From Clostridium paridis (GTDB taxonomy: Bacteria; Bacillota; Clostridia; Clostridiales; Clostridiaceae), in contig NZ_JAESWA010000023.1 of NCBI RefSeq assembly GCF_016765615.1, positions 392,093-456,092 of the forward strand: a DNA stretch of 64,000 nucleotides, read 5' to 3'. The position numbers and the translations under genes were made by a program. Of the stretch, positions 8,021-15,389 are shown piece by piece. The number at the start of each line of letters is the position of its first letter. Within the stretch, counting starts at the first letter, position 1. The notes below the pieces were generated by a model. It saw nothing but the letters and a program-made list of their open reading frames with translations, made no database searches and was not told the origin of the DNA.

Positions 8021-8482
8021 ATGGTTGTCTTAGATGAAGCTACAAGACTAAACTATAATATATCATCAGATTTTAATAGTTCAAATGGAAATACAGGAAC
8101 CTTAACCTTTAATATAAGTCTTCCTTGTGAAAGAACAATTTTTTGCAATGAAATTATTATAGCAATACCTAAAGGTTCAATAAGTGAAAATGATAGTTTT
8201 AATCCTTCTGTAGATACAGATAAATGGGGATGTTCTGTCGGTGAATTAACTAAAGGTGAAGAACTTGGATTACATAATAGTTCACAATTTATACCAATTA
8301 AATTCAAATGCCAAAAAGACTGTGACCAAGAATTCAAAACACCTTTTACTTTTAAAATTGGAGTTAATAATATAGCAAAAAAGAGTGGTAGAATAGAAGA
8401 GTTTTATATAATTGAATGCTCAAAAGATTCTGTAGCTGGAATGTATAACAAAAGTGATAGGTGCATTAGCATAAATATATAG
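8021..8482 (+). CDS. Hypothetical beta-rich protein
   Basis: A 153-residue protein with good coding character and a ribosome binding site (TGGAGG). It has no signal peptide or membrane segment. Six cysteines (PCERTIFC, WGC, KCQKDC, IEC, RC) and alternating polar/hydrophobic strands suggest a compact beta-sandwich. No family was recognised. It is flanked by hairpins on both sides (7904-7938 and 8502-8540), so it is probably a single-gene transcript. Confidence 0.65.
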   Translation: MVVLDEATRLNYNISSDFNSSNGNTGTLTFNISLPCERTIFCNEIIIAIPKGSISENDSFNPSVDTDKWGCSVGELTKGEELGLHNSSQFIPIKFKCQKDCDQEFKTPFTFKIGVNNIAKKSGRIEEFYIIECSKDSVAGMYNKSDRCISINI

Positions 8483-8501
8483 AATTAATATTTTGTAAAC
8501 A

Positions 8502-8540
8502 GGGGACGTTTTATTTGTCACATGGCAGATAAACGTCCCT
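8502..8540 (+). repeat. GGGACGTTT hairpin element, copy 1
   Basis: GGGGACGTTTTATTTG and its partner GCAGATAAACGTCCC form a stem with a small loop. A related hairpin with the same outer arms occurs at 27248-27295. Here it lies after the hypothetical gene and may terminate it, although no long T-run follows (TATTAT). Confidence 0.6.
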
Positions 8541-8605
8541 ATTATAATTGACGAATTTACAATGAAATGTTATCATGTCTATGAAAAACATAGATGAGGT
8601 GTAAA

Positions 8606-9577
8606 ATGAATGAGTTTGTGCGTAATGCATCTATAGATGATTTTAAAAGAGGATATGTTTGGAATAGTAAAAATGGAGAGTTTATTTGTCTTATATGCGG
8701 AGAAGGCATTGGTAATAGTGATGAAAGTAAAAATAGCCATATTATTGAGCATGGAAGTCAAATTGAAAGACTTTTATCACTGGAAAAGAAATATACTGGA
8801 CTAACTGATATCCAAAAAGAACTCTTGCAGATGATTTCTAATAAGTATAGTGATAAAGAAATTTCAGTTAATCTAGCCTGCACAGAATCAACTGTGAGAA
8901 ATATGAGATTTGCCTTAAGAGAACGAGCAAGACAGGCAAGAGCATTTCTAGCAATTATGGACTTAGCTGAGGGAGAAAGAGTAGTTACTTATCAGCCTAA
9001 GCTTCGCAACTTTCCAGTTAAAGAAGAGAAAAGAAAAGCTTTATTACCTAGATTTGCAGATCTATTTGAACCAAATAAAGAATATACAGAACTTGAAGTT
9101 AAGAAAATTATTAAACCAATTTATGAAGATGACGCAATTATAAGGCGCTATTTAGTTGATTATGGATACTTAATTAGAAATAAAGATGGAAGTAGATATT
9201 ATAAAAAGAGTGAGGAAATTAATATGAAAGATGTAAGCAGAAAAGAGTTAATTAATAAATATAAAGAGCAGGAAGTAGAGCAAGGGATAATTCAAATTTA
9301 TAACAAGGAAACTGGATATTCATTTGTAGATATATCAAAGAATCTTTATAAGCCTTTTGAAGCCTCGAAGTTTCAATTAAACCTTGGAATATTTAAATGT
9401 AAGGAGCTACAAGGTGATTGGAGAGTTTATGGAGAAAATGCTTTTGAATTTAAAGTTATAGAGAAGCTTAAACCTAGAGAAGGAGCAACAGATAAAGAAA
9501 ATCTATCAGATCTAAAAGAATTATTAAAGATGTGGATTGAAAGCCAAGGTGAGACTTTGAAATTATATTCTAGGTAA
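8606..9577 (+). CDS. Multidomain protein: LuxR-type HTH, DUF2087 and GIY-YIG-like C terminus
   Basis: A 323-residue protein. Near the N terminus CLICGEG and a distant HIIEH suggest a zinc-binding knuckle (about 30-48). A LuxR-like helix-turn-helix follows (about 65-115, YSDKEISVNLACTESTVRN). Then comes DUF2087 (about 130-205, LLPRFADLFEPNKEYTE and IIRRYLVDYGYLIR), a winged-helix domain. The C-terminal 95 residues resemble clostridial GIY-YIG proteins (GIIQIYNKETG, then KFQLNLGIF and LQGDWRVYGENAF), although GIY/YIG itself is degenerate (GII/YSF), so nuclease activity is doubtful. The start at 8606 has AGGTG 5 bases upstream. Confidence 0.75.
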   Translation: MNEFVRNASIDDFKRGYVWNSKNGEFICLICGEGIGNSDESKNSHIIEHGSQIERLLSLEKKYTGLTDIQKELLQMISNKYSDKEISVNLACTESTVRNMRFALRERARQARAFLAIMDLAEGERVVTYQPKLRNFPVKEEKRKALLPRFADLFEPNKEYTELEVKKIIKPIYEDDAIIRRYLVDYGYLIRNKDGSRYYKKSEEINMKDVSRKELINKYKEQEVEQGIIQIYNKETGYSFVDISKNLYKPFEASKFQLNLGIFKCKELQGDWRVYGENAFEFKVIEKLKPREGATDKENLSDLKELLKMWIESQGETLKLYSR

Positions 9578-9699
9578 TAAGTATATCCAGAGGATAATAT
9601 GATATGATGGTGGTAAATTTACACCACTTAAAGTATAATATAAAAAATGACAAAAGTAGGGCTAGAAATTAATCGCCTTATTATAAAAGGATGGGGAAA

Positions 9700-10647
9700 A
9701 TGAATAAGGATTGCGAAAAGAATTTAATTAATTTAATATCAGAAATTGCAACGAGCTATAGACAAAACACTGTTTTTTCAGTTTATGAGTCAGCTAATCT
9801 CCCAAATAGAAGTGAGATAATTGAAATATTGCAGGAACTAAGACAGTTAATATTTCCTGGTTTCTTTCAAAGCAAAAGACTTACTGATAGTACTATAGAA
9901 TACTATATTGGCGATCTTTTAATAAGTATTCAAGAAAAACTGCATAAACAAGTTAAATTAGCTTTACAGTATAAGCATAAAAGTGATTATGGAAATGATG
10001 AGGAATTAATAGAAGAAAAAACTAATAAAGTATGTATGACATTTATAAAATCAATACCTATGATTCAAGAATATATAGTAACAGATGTTCAAGCAGCTTA
10101 TGAAGGAGATCCGGCAGCAGGAGATTTAGAGCAAGTTATATTCTCTTATCCAGGGGTATTTGCTATAAGTATTTATAGAATAGCTCATGAACTAGATAAA
10201 TTGGCAGTACCATACATTCCAAGAATCATGACAGAGTATGCACATGGTAAAACAGGAATTGATATTAATGCAGGAGCTGAAATAGGAAAGTATTTCTTTA
10301 TAGATCATGGTACAGGAGTAGTTATAGGTCAAACTTGTGTTATTGGAGAGTATGTAAAGATATATCAAGGTGTAACCTTAGGAGCTTTATCAACTAGAGG
10401 AGGTCAAGCGCTAGAAGGAGTAAGAAGACATCCTACCATTGAAGATAATGTAACTATTTACTCAGGAGCTACTATTTTAGGAGGAGAAACTATAATAGGC
10501 AAGAACTCAGTAATTGGGGGTAATGCCTTTATTACACAATCTGTTCCAGCAGACACTAGAGTAAGTGTAAAAAATCCTGAACTAAAATTCAGAAACAGTA
10601 AACCAGAAGAACTAAAACAAGAATTTATATTTGACTGGGTTATCTAG
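9700..10647 (+). CDS. cysE: Serine O-acetyltransferase
   Basis: A 315-residue protein of the long CysE/EpsC type. The N-terminal 160 residues are helical. The C-terminal half is a left-handed beta-helix of hexapeptide repeats containing the family motif DHGTGVVIGQT and, further on, GVRRHPTIEDNVTIYSG. It makes O-acetylserine from serine and acetyl-CoA for cysteine synthesis; no cysteine synthase is adjacent, but MetY lies far downstream at 59610. The start at 9700 is preferred to the ATG at 9691 because AAAAGGATGGGG is then correctly spaced. Confidence 0.9.
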   Translation: MNKDCEKNLINLISEIATSYRQNTVFSVYESANLPNRSEIIEILQELRQLIFPGFFQSKRLTDSTIEYYIGDLLISIQEKLHKQVKLALQYKHKSDYGNDEELIEEKTNKVCMTFIKSIPMIQEYIVTDVQAAYEGDPAAGDLEQVIFSYPGVFAISIYRIAHELDKLAVPYIPRIMTEYAHGKTGIDINAGAEIGKYFFIDHGTGVVIGQTCVIGEYVKIYQGVTLGALSTRGGQALEGVRRHPTIEDNVTIYSGATILGGETIIGKNSVIGGNAFITQSVPADTRVSVKNPELKFRNSKPEELKQEFIFDWVI

Positions 10648-10742
10648 AACTTTACTGAAACTTAACTTAGGCATGTTAGAAAATAGCGGGTTCAAGCGAT
10701 TTTCTGGCATGCCTAAGTTTTTAGTTTCAGTTAAGTTCTAGA
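10644..10742. repeat. Long imperfect inverted repeat at the cysE 3' end
   Basis: Arms of about 41-43 bases: TCTAGAACTTTACTGAAACT onward pairs with the complement of the segment ending AGTTTCAGTTAAGTTCTAGA, including TTAGGCATG/CATGCCTAA in the inner part. The repeat starts within the cysE stop codon and has a 16-base loop. The T-run is internal to the arm, so it is not a standard terminator. Confidence 0.7.
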
Positions 10743-10814
10743 AGAGTTTTTAAGGTAACCTAGTCCTTTGAAAGGAAGCGATTTAATAACGTGTCTAATT
10801 TTTTAGTTGAAGTT

Positions 10815-10838
10815 GAAGCCCTTGAAGGGCTTTTTTAT
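10815..10838 (+). terminator. Intrinsic terminator
   Basis: AAGCCC-TTGA-GGGCTT is followed by TTTTTATA on the plus strand. It probably ends transcripts coming from cysE and lies at the end of the convergent MerR gene. Confidence 0.6.
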
Positions 10839-11278
10839 AGATCTAATACCATAGTTTCAGGTAAATCATTCTCACGTTTTTCAGCACAAGCTTGTTTTCT
10901 TTGTTCATTAACAATTTCTATGGCGTTAGGAGCTTCATACATTTCAATTTTAAAGTCAACCACCTTAAGCATTTCAGTGAGAGAAGCTATTTGATTAACA
11001 ATTTCTTTTCGATGTTCAACAAGTAAATTTTTTCGCGATTCTATATTATTGGCACTTTCCATACATAATTCAATGTATTTCTTAATTTCTTTAATGTGCA
11101 TTCCTGAATTTTTTAAACAACAAATTACCTGAAATAAACCTAAGTCTGATTCAGTAAATTCTCTATGGCCTGATTTATTTTTTGAGACAAATGGTAGAAG
11201 TCCTTCCTTGTCATAAAAACGAATTGTATATATAGAAAGTCCCAATATTTCTGAAACATCTTTTATAGAATAAGTCAT
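10835..11278 (-). CDS. MerR-family transcriptional regulator
   Basis: A 147-residue protein: an N-terminal winged helix (MTYSIKDVSEILGLS, IRFYDKEGLLPF), then a long coiled-coil (about 75-115) and a short tail with one cysteine. This size fits the MerR group that senses aldehydes or redox state (AdhR-like); a single cysteine near the C terminus (QACAEK) is a possible sensor. It is divergent from an SDR oxidoreductase whose promoter contains a perfect MerR operator, so control of that gene is very likely. Confidence 0.9.
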   Translation of the reverse strand: MTYSIKDVSEILGLSIYTIRFYDKEGLLPFVSKNKSGHREFTESDLGLFQVICCLKNSGMHIKEIKKYIELCMESANNIESRKNLLVEHRKEIVNQIASLTEMLKVVDFKIEMYEAPNAIEIVNEQRKQACAEKRENDLPETMVLDL

Positions 11279-11312
11279 TTTATAATCTCCTTTAAAAATT
11301 ATTAAAAAAACC

Positions 11313-11343
11313 TTGACCTAGATATAGCTCTAGGTATTAACAT
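11313..11343 (+). promoter_or_regulatory. MerR-controlled promoter of the SDR gene
   Basis: TTGACC (11313-11318), a 19-base spacer and TAACAT (11338-11343). A perfect dyad, ACCTAGA-N6-TCTAGGT, occupies 11316-11335 between the two elements. This is the textbook geometry for activation by a MerR dimer. Confidence 0.85.
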
Positions 11344-11406
11344 GAGTATAAATCATAAAAAATTAATATTCAAGTGATTAATAATTATCTAAAGGAGAGA
11401 TTTTTA

Positions 11407-12168
11407 ATGAACAAAAACAGTAAAATTGCATTAGTTACAGGTGGAAGCCGTGGAATTGGTAGAGATTCTGCAATATCCTTATCGAAAAAAGGAATAGATG
11501 TAATTATCACTTATAATACTCAAAAGGAAAAGGCAGATGAAGTTGTAAGAGAAATTGAAGCAAACGGAGGTAAAGCCGCAGCTATTCAGTTTGATGTTAG
11601 CGATGTATATTCATTTGATTCCTTTATAACTAATTTATCAAAGGTTTTAAAAGTAAAATGGAATCAGGAGCAATTTGATTTTTTAATTAATAATGCTGGC
11701 ATTTCAAACCATACTCCTTTTTTAAAAGTTACAGAAGAAGAGTTTGACAAAATATTTAATACTCACTTTAAAGGAGTTTTCTTTTTGACACAGAAACTAA
11801 TCCCGCTTATTGCAGACAAAGGAGTAATATTGAACACTTCAACAATGTTAACTCATGTTTCATCTCCAGGTTCAGGACTTTATGCTTCGGCAAAAGGTGC
11901 AGTAGAAGTTTTCACTAGATATCTAGCTAAAGAATTTGGACCAAGAGGTATAAGAGCGAATACTATAGCACCAGGAGCTGTTAATACAGAATTTAGTGGG
12001 GATACTTATGCTAAAAATCCAGGTTTGAAAGATATGATTGCGTCTCAGACTGCACTCGGAAGAATGGGAGAAGCTTCTGATATTGGAGGTGTTGTTGCGA
12101 GTCTATGTACAGATGAAATGGGGTGGGTTACGGGTCAACGTATTGAAGCATCTGGTACAGTAATATAA
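11407..12168 (+). CDS. SDR-family NAD(P)-dependent oxidoreductase
   Basis: A 253-residue Rossmann-fold protein with the cofactor motif TGGSRGIG (about 11-18), the structural NNAG (about 95-98) and the catalytic YxxxK in YASAKGA, preceded by a serine-rich strand. It resembles FabG-like ketoacyl or aldehyde/ketone reductases. The substrate is not evident, but control by a divergent MerR protein and adjacency to glyoxalase and AKR genes suggest reduction of toxic carbonyls. The ATG at 11407 follows AAAGGAGAG; the longer frame upstream runs into the promoter region. Confidence 0.9.
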   Translation: MNKNSKIALVTGGSRGIGRDSAISLSKKGIDVIITYNTQKEKADEVVREIEANGGKAAAIQFDVSDVYSFDSFITNLSKVLKVKWNQEQFDFLINNAGISNHTPFLKVTEEEFDKIFNTHFKGVFFLTQKLIPLIADKGVILNTSTMLTHVSSPGSGLYASAKGAVEVFTRYLAKEFGPRGIRANTIAPGAVNTEFSGDTYAKNPGLKDMIASQTALGRMGEASDIGGVVASLCTDEMGWVTGQRIEASGTVI

Positions 12169-12201
12169 ATAAAAAATTATACTTTACCATTTAAATACTT
12201 A

Positions 12202-12244
12202 ATACCAGAAGTTAGTTCTTTTGAACACACTTCTGGTATTTTTA
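12202..12244 (+). terminator. Intrinsic terminator after the SDR gene
   Basis: ATACCAGAAGT and ACTTCTGGTAT form an 11-bp stem followed by TTTTTATT. Confidence 0.85.
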
Positions 12245-12270
12245 TTAGGTAGTTTCCTAAAAGTGCGTAC

Positions 12271-12299
12271 TTGTTATAAGATACCTTAATTTATATAAT
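12271..12299 (+). promoter_or_regulatory. Promoter of gloA
   Basis: TTGTTA (12271-12276), 17-base spacer, TATAAT (12294-12299), about 40 bases before the gloA start. Confidence 0.6.
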
Positions 12300-12338
12300 T
12301 AAAATGAATCTTAAAAATTATAGAAGAGGAGTGGTATT

Positions 12339-12722
12339 ATGGCAGTTAAAATGCTACACACATGCATAAGAGTAAAGGATTTAGAAAAATCACTAAAATT
12401 TTATAGAGATGCACTTGGATTAGTTGAAACAGTAAGAAAAGACTTTCCTAATAATAAATTTACTTTAGTATATCTTTCAAATGAAGAAGGAGGATATGAA
12501 ATAGAGTTAACTTATAACTATGATCAAGAGAAGCCTTATGAAATTGGTAATGGTTTTAGTCATACAGCAATTGGAGTAGATGACTTAGAAGGTGAAAGAG
12601 AAAAACACAAAGCATTAGGCTATGAAGTTACAGATTTAAAAGGACTTCCAGGAAACCGCCCAAATTATTATTTTGTAACGGATCCAGATGGATATAAGGT
12701 TGAAGTTATAAGAAATAAATAA
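12339..12722 (+). CDS. gloA: Lactoylglutathione lyase (glyoxalase I), VOC superfamily
   Basis: A 127-residue protein with two betaalphabetabetabeta halves. The metal ligands are in place: H7 (MLHTCIRV), E in YEIELTYN (about 56), H in FSHTAIGV (about 75) and E in YKVEVIR (about 123). The short length without insertions fits the nickel-dependent class. It isomerises the hemithioacetal of methylglyoxal and a thiol to a lactoyl-thioester. Most clostridia lack glutathione, so the thiol partner is uncertain. The ribosome binding site is GAGGAGTGG. Confidence 0.9.
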   Translation: MAVKMLHTCIRVKDLEKSLKFYRDALGLVETVRKDFPNNKFTLVYLSNEEGGYEIELTYNYDQEKPYEIGNGFSHTAIGVDDLEGEREKHKALGYEVTDLKGLPGNRPNYYFVTDPDGYKVEVIRNK

Positions 12723-12747
12723 TATTTCTCATAGATGAGGTGAGTTT

Positions 12748-13371
12748 ATGAATAAATTAGTACTTCATGGAGAAGAGGACGTTAATTGCTATTTTATAGA
12801 ATATAACAATAAGTGTTATATAGTGGACCCAGGTTATGAAAAAGAAAGAATAATTAAATACGTAGAAGATAATAACTTAGAGGTACTTGGAATATTATTA
12901 ACCCATGGGCATGCAGATCATATCAGTGCAATGGATTGTTTTAATGTCCCAGTATATGTTTATAAGGATGAATATCAGAACTTATTAAATAACTACAATA
13001 AGGTATTTGAAATCTATGGAAGGAAAATGAGTTATTCTTTAGAGAAAATTAATTTAATTCGAATTGATGAATCCAAGATTTTTAAAATTGATGATAAGGA
13101 AATTCATGTGATCCATACACCAGGACACACAGTTGGAGGTGTATGCTATAAATTTGGGGAAGATTTATATACTGGAGATACTCTTTTTAAAGGAAGAGTG
13201 GGTAAGTGGATATTTCCAACAGGTAATCTTGCTTCAATGAAAAAATCTATAATTAAATTAATAGAAACTCAAGATGAAAATGTTAGGGTACATCCTGGAC
13301 ATTTTGATAGTAGTACTATTGGAGAAGAAAAGAATTCTAATCCATTTTATTTAGAGTGGAAAAAGAATTAA
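12748..13371 (+). CDS. MBL-fold hydrolase, glyoxalase II-like
   Basis: A 207-residue metallo-beta-lactamase-fold protein. The metal motif HGHADH is at about 52-57, a second-site histidine lies in HTPGHT (about 122-127), an Asp in GDT (about 143), and the last His is in HPGH (about 186-189). It follows gloA by 25 bases, so it probably hydrolyses the thioester made by GloA, although generic MBL hydrolases of this size are diverse. The long C-terminal domain of true GloB is absent. Confidence 0.85.
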   Translation: MNKLVLHGEEDVNCYFIEYNNKCYIVDPGYEKERIIKYVEDNNLEVLGILLTHGHADHISAMDCFNVPVYVYKDEYQNLLNNYNKVFEIYGRKMSYSLEKINLIRIDESKIFKIDDKEIHVIHTPGHTVGGVCYKFGEDLYTGDTLFKGRVGKWIFPTGNLASMKKSIIKLIETQDENVRVHPGHFDSSTIGEEKNSNPFYLEWKKN

Positions 13372-13432
13372 GAAACATTTCCTTTTTAGGTGAGAAAGGG
13401 AAGGTTACAAAGGGGAAAATGGAGGAGTAATT

Positions 13433-14542
13433 ATGAAGAAATTAGGTTTTGGAGGTATGAGATTACCTCGTTTAGTTGAAAATGATCCCAAGTCTATTGA
13501 TCAAGCTCAAGTAAATGAAATGGCAGATCATTTTATTAATCAAGGGTTTACTTATTTTGACACAGCTTATCCATATCATCAGGGATTAAGTGAAGGAGCA
13601 TTTAAAAAGGCTGTAGTAGATAGATATCCTAGAGAAGCTTTCTTACTAGCAGATAAAATGCCTACTTTCAGTGTATTTAAGACTGAAGATTATGAAAGAT
13701 TTTTTAATGAGCAATTAGAAAGGTGTGGAGTAGAATATTTTGATTATTATTTGCTTCATAATCTTGGAGAAAAGAATTACGCAAGTTCAGTAAAGCTTGG
13801 TGGCTTTGAGTTTATGAAAAAGTTAAAGGAAGAAGGAAAAGCTAAACACATAGGTTTCTCTTTTCACGATAAAGCAGAGTTACTAGATGAAATCCTTACG
13901 AAACATCCTGAAATGGAGTTTGTCCAATTACAATTAAACTATATTGATTGGGAAAGTGAAAGTATTCAATCAAGAAAGTGCTATGAAGTTGCAAGAAAGC
14001 ATAACAAGCCAGTTATAGTTATGGAGCCAATAAAAGGAGGAGGACTTGCAAATCCCCCAGAAAAAGCTCAAGAATTATTTAAAGCATATAATAAGGAAAT
14101 GTCTTATGCATCTTGGGCAATTAGATATGTTGCTTCTTTAGAAGGAGTAATGATGGTATTAAGCGGAATGAATAGTTTTAATCAATTAAAAGACAATACT
14201 GCTTATATGTCAGACTTTAAGCCTCTTAATGAAGAAGAAAAAGAAATTATCTTAAAAGTTGTTGATATAATTAATGAATCAATAGCAATTCCATGTACTA
14301 ACTGTCAATATTGCGTAGATGATTGTCCTAAGAAAATAAATATACCTGCATATTTTTCAGTATATAATTCCTATCACTTATATGGAGATAGAAATTTCCC
14401 AGCAATGCATTATGATCGTCAATCTCATGGAAGAGGAAAGGCTTCAGAATGTATTGAATGTAAGGCGTGTGAAAGACATTGTCCACAACATATCTTAATT
14501 ACAGAAAAACTAAAATTAGTTGCTGGAGCATTTGAAAAATAA
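13433..14542 (+). CDS. Aldo/keto reductase with C-terminal 4Fe-4S ferredoxin domain
   Basis: A 369-residue protein. Residues 1-280 are a TIM-barrel AKR with the catalytic tetrad candidates D44 and Y49 (FDTAYPY), K (ADKMP, about 77) and H (LLHNL, about 108). The C-terminal 90 residues carry CxxCxxC...CP (CTNCQYCVDDCP) and CIECKACERHCP, so two 4Fe-4S clusters are likely. This fusion is common in clostridia and probably lets the enzyme exchange electrons with ferredoxin. It ends the carbonyl-handling gene group. Confidence 0.92.
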   Translation: MKKLGFGGMRLPRLVENDPKSIDQAQVNEMADHFINQGFTYFDTAYPYHQGLSEGAFKKAVVDRYPREAFLLADKMPTFSVFKTEDYERFFNEQLERCGVEYFDYYLLHNLGEKNYASSVKLGGFEFMKKLKEEGKAKHIGFSFHDKAELLDEILTKHPEMEFVQLQLNYIDWESESIQSRKCYEVARKHNKPVIVMEPIKGGGLANPPEKAQELFKAYNKEMSYASWAIRYVASLEGVMMVLSGMNSFNQLKDNTAYMSDFKPLNEEEKEIILKVVDIINESIAIPCTNCQYCVDDCPKKINIPAYFSVYNSYHLYGDRNFPAMHYDRQSHGRGKASECIECKACERHCPQHILITEKLKLVAGAFEK

Positions 14543-14554
14543 CTATTTCGTAAT

Positions 14555-14588
14555 AACCTCATGATATATTTTATCGTGAGGTTTTTTT
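14555..14588 (+). terminator. Intrinsic terminator after the AKR gene
   Basis: AACCTCATGATA and TATCGTGAGGTT pair with one G-U, followed by TTTTTTAT. Confidence 0.88.
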
Positions 14589-14599
14589 ATACTAAAAAA

Positions 14600-14629
14600 T
14601 TGAATAGTTACACTTAAAAGTAATATAAT
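14600..14629 (+). promoter_or_regulatory. Promoter of the 14678 gene
   Basis: TTGAAT (14600-14605), 18-base spacer, TATAAT (14624-14629). Confidence 0.55.
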
Positions 14630-14677
14630 GGAATAAAGATATGTAAATTAAATAAATATGTATTATGGAGGGATAGC

Positions 14678-15184
14678 TTGAAAAGAAAAGTAATTCCAAT
14701 TATAAGCTTGGTGTTGATAGCAGCTATTGTTTTTACCATATACAATGGGAAAAATAAATTAAAGGTACCAACAATTGAAAATATAAGTAGTATGAAAATT
14801 ATTGAATCGAGTGTAGGAGCGAGCCCAAAGAAAGAATTGGCCTTTGATTTTGGTAAAAAAGAACACGTAGATATGGCAAATAACATTTTGGATTGGATGA
14901 AATCTGGTAAAATAATAGACGATACTAATGATAAAGTTACTAATAAAGGCGGAAACCCAACATCTTTAATAATAGAATCAAAAGACGGAACAAAAATTCA
15001 GATTGAAGCAGCTACCTATGATATAGAAACTAAAGTAGAAAATGGAGTTCAAATTGAAAAACAGAATGCCAATGGACAAGTAAAATTATTTATAAGTAAT
15101 ACTAAAGAGCCTATGAGAGAGCTATCACCTAGTTTAAGCTCTTTTTTGAATAATGGATGGAAGAATTTTTTTAAATATAATTAA
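14678..15184 (+). CDS. Membrane-anchored hypothetical protein
   Basis: A 168-residue protein with a TTG start (GGAGGGATAGC before it). Residues 4-22 are a single hydrophobic segment that is an anchor or uncleaved signal; the rest is an extracytoplasmic, lysine-rich alpha/beta domain. There is no lipobox cysteine. No family was recognised, though the segment DGTKIQIEAATYD suggests a beta-sheet domain of the kind seen in small clostridial surface proteins. It has its own promoter and terminator. Confidence 0.7.
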   Translation: MKRKVIPIISLVLIAAIVFTIYNGKNKLKVPTIENISSMKIIESSVGASPKKELAFDFGKKEHVDMANNILDWMKSGKIIDDTNDKVTNKGGNPTSLIIESKDGTKIQIEAATYDIETKVENGVQIEKQNANGQVKLFISNTKEPMRELSPSLSSFLNNGWKNFFKYN

Positions 15185-15208
15185 ATTTTTATGGACTCTA
15201 AAGTTATA

Positions 15209-15249
15209 AGTACGTTTTGTTTGGAATTACAAATGAACGTACTATTTTT
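15209..15249 (+). terminator. Intrinsic terminator
   Basis: AGTACGTT...AACGTACT with an inner TTTG/CAAA pairing is followed by ATTTTTC. Confidence 0.75.
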
Positions 15250-15389
15250 CTACAAGAAATTAGATATTAAAAGTTTTTGGTGTAAAAGTTAAAGTAAATA
15301 AAAAATAGAAAAAAATGGAACATTGTGATAATATATCATTGTATGTTTTAAAACATATCATAATAGTTGTTAGTCTTGGGGGTACATTT

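Noticed and set aside
9578-9699. T-box leader before cysE
   Set aside because: The region is only about 120 bases, lacks the T-box sequence and a terminator; a small GTGGT/ACCAC hairpin at about 9611 is all that is seen.
10644-10742. Insertion sequence or MITE
   Set aside because: No target-site duplication, no transposase and no second copy in the window; kept only as an inverted repeat.
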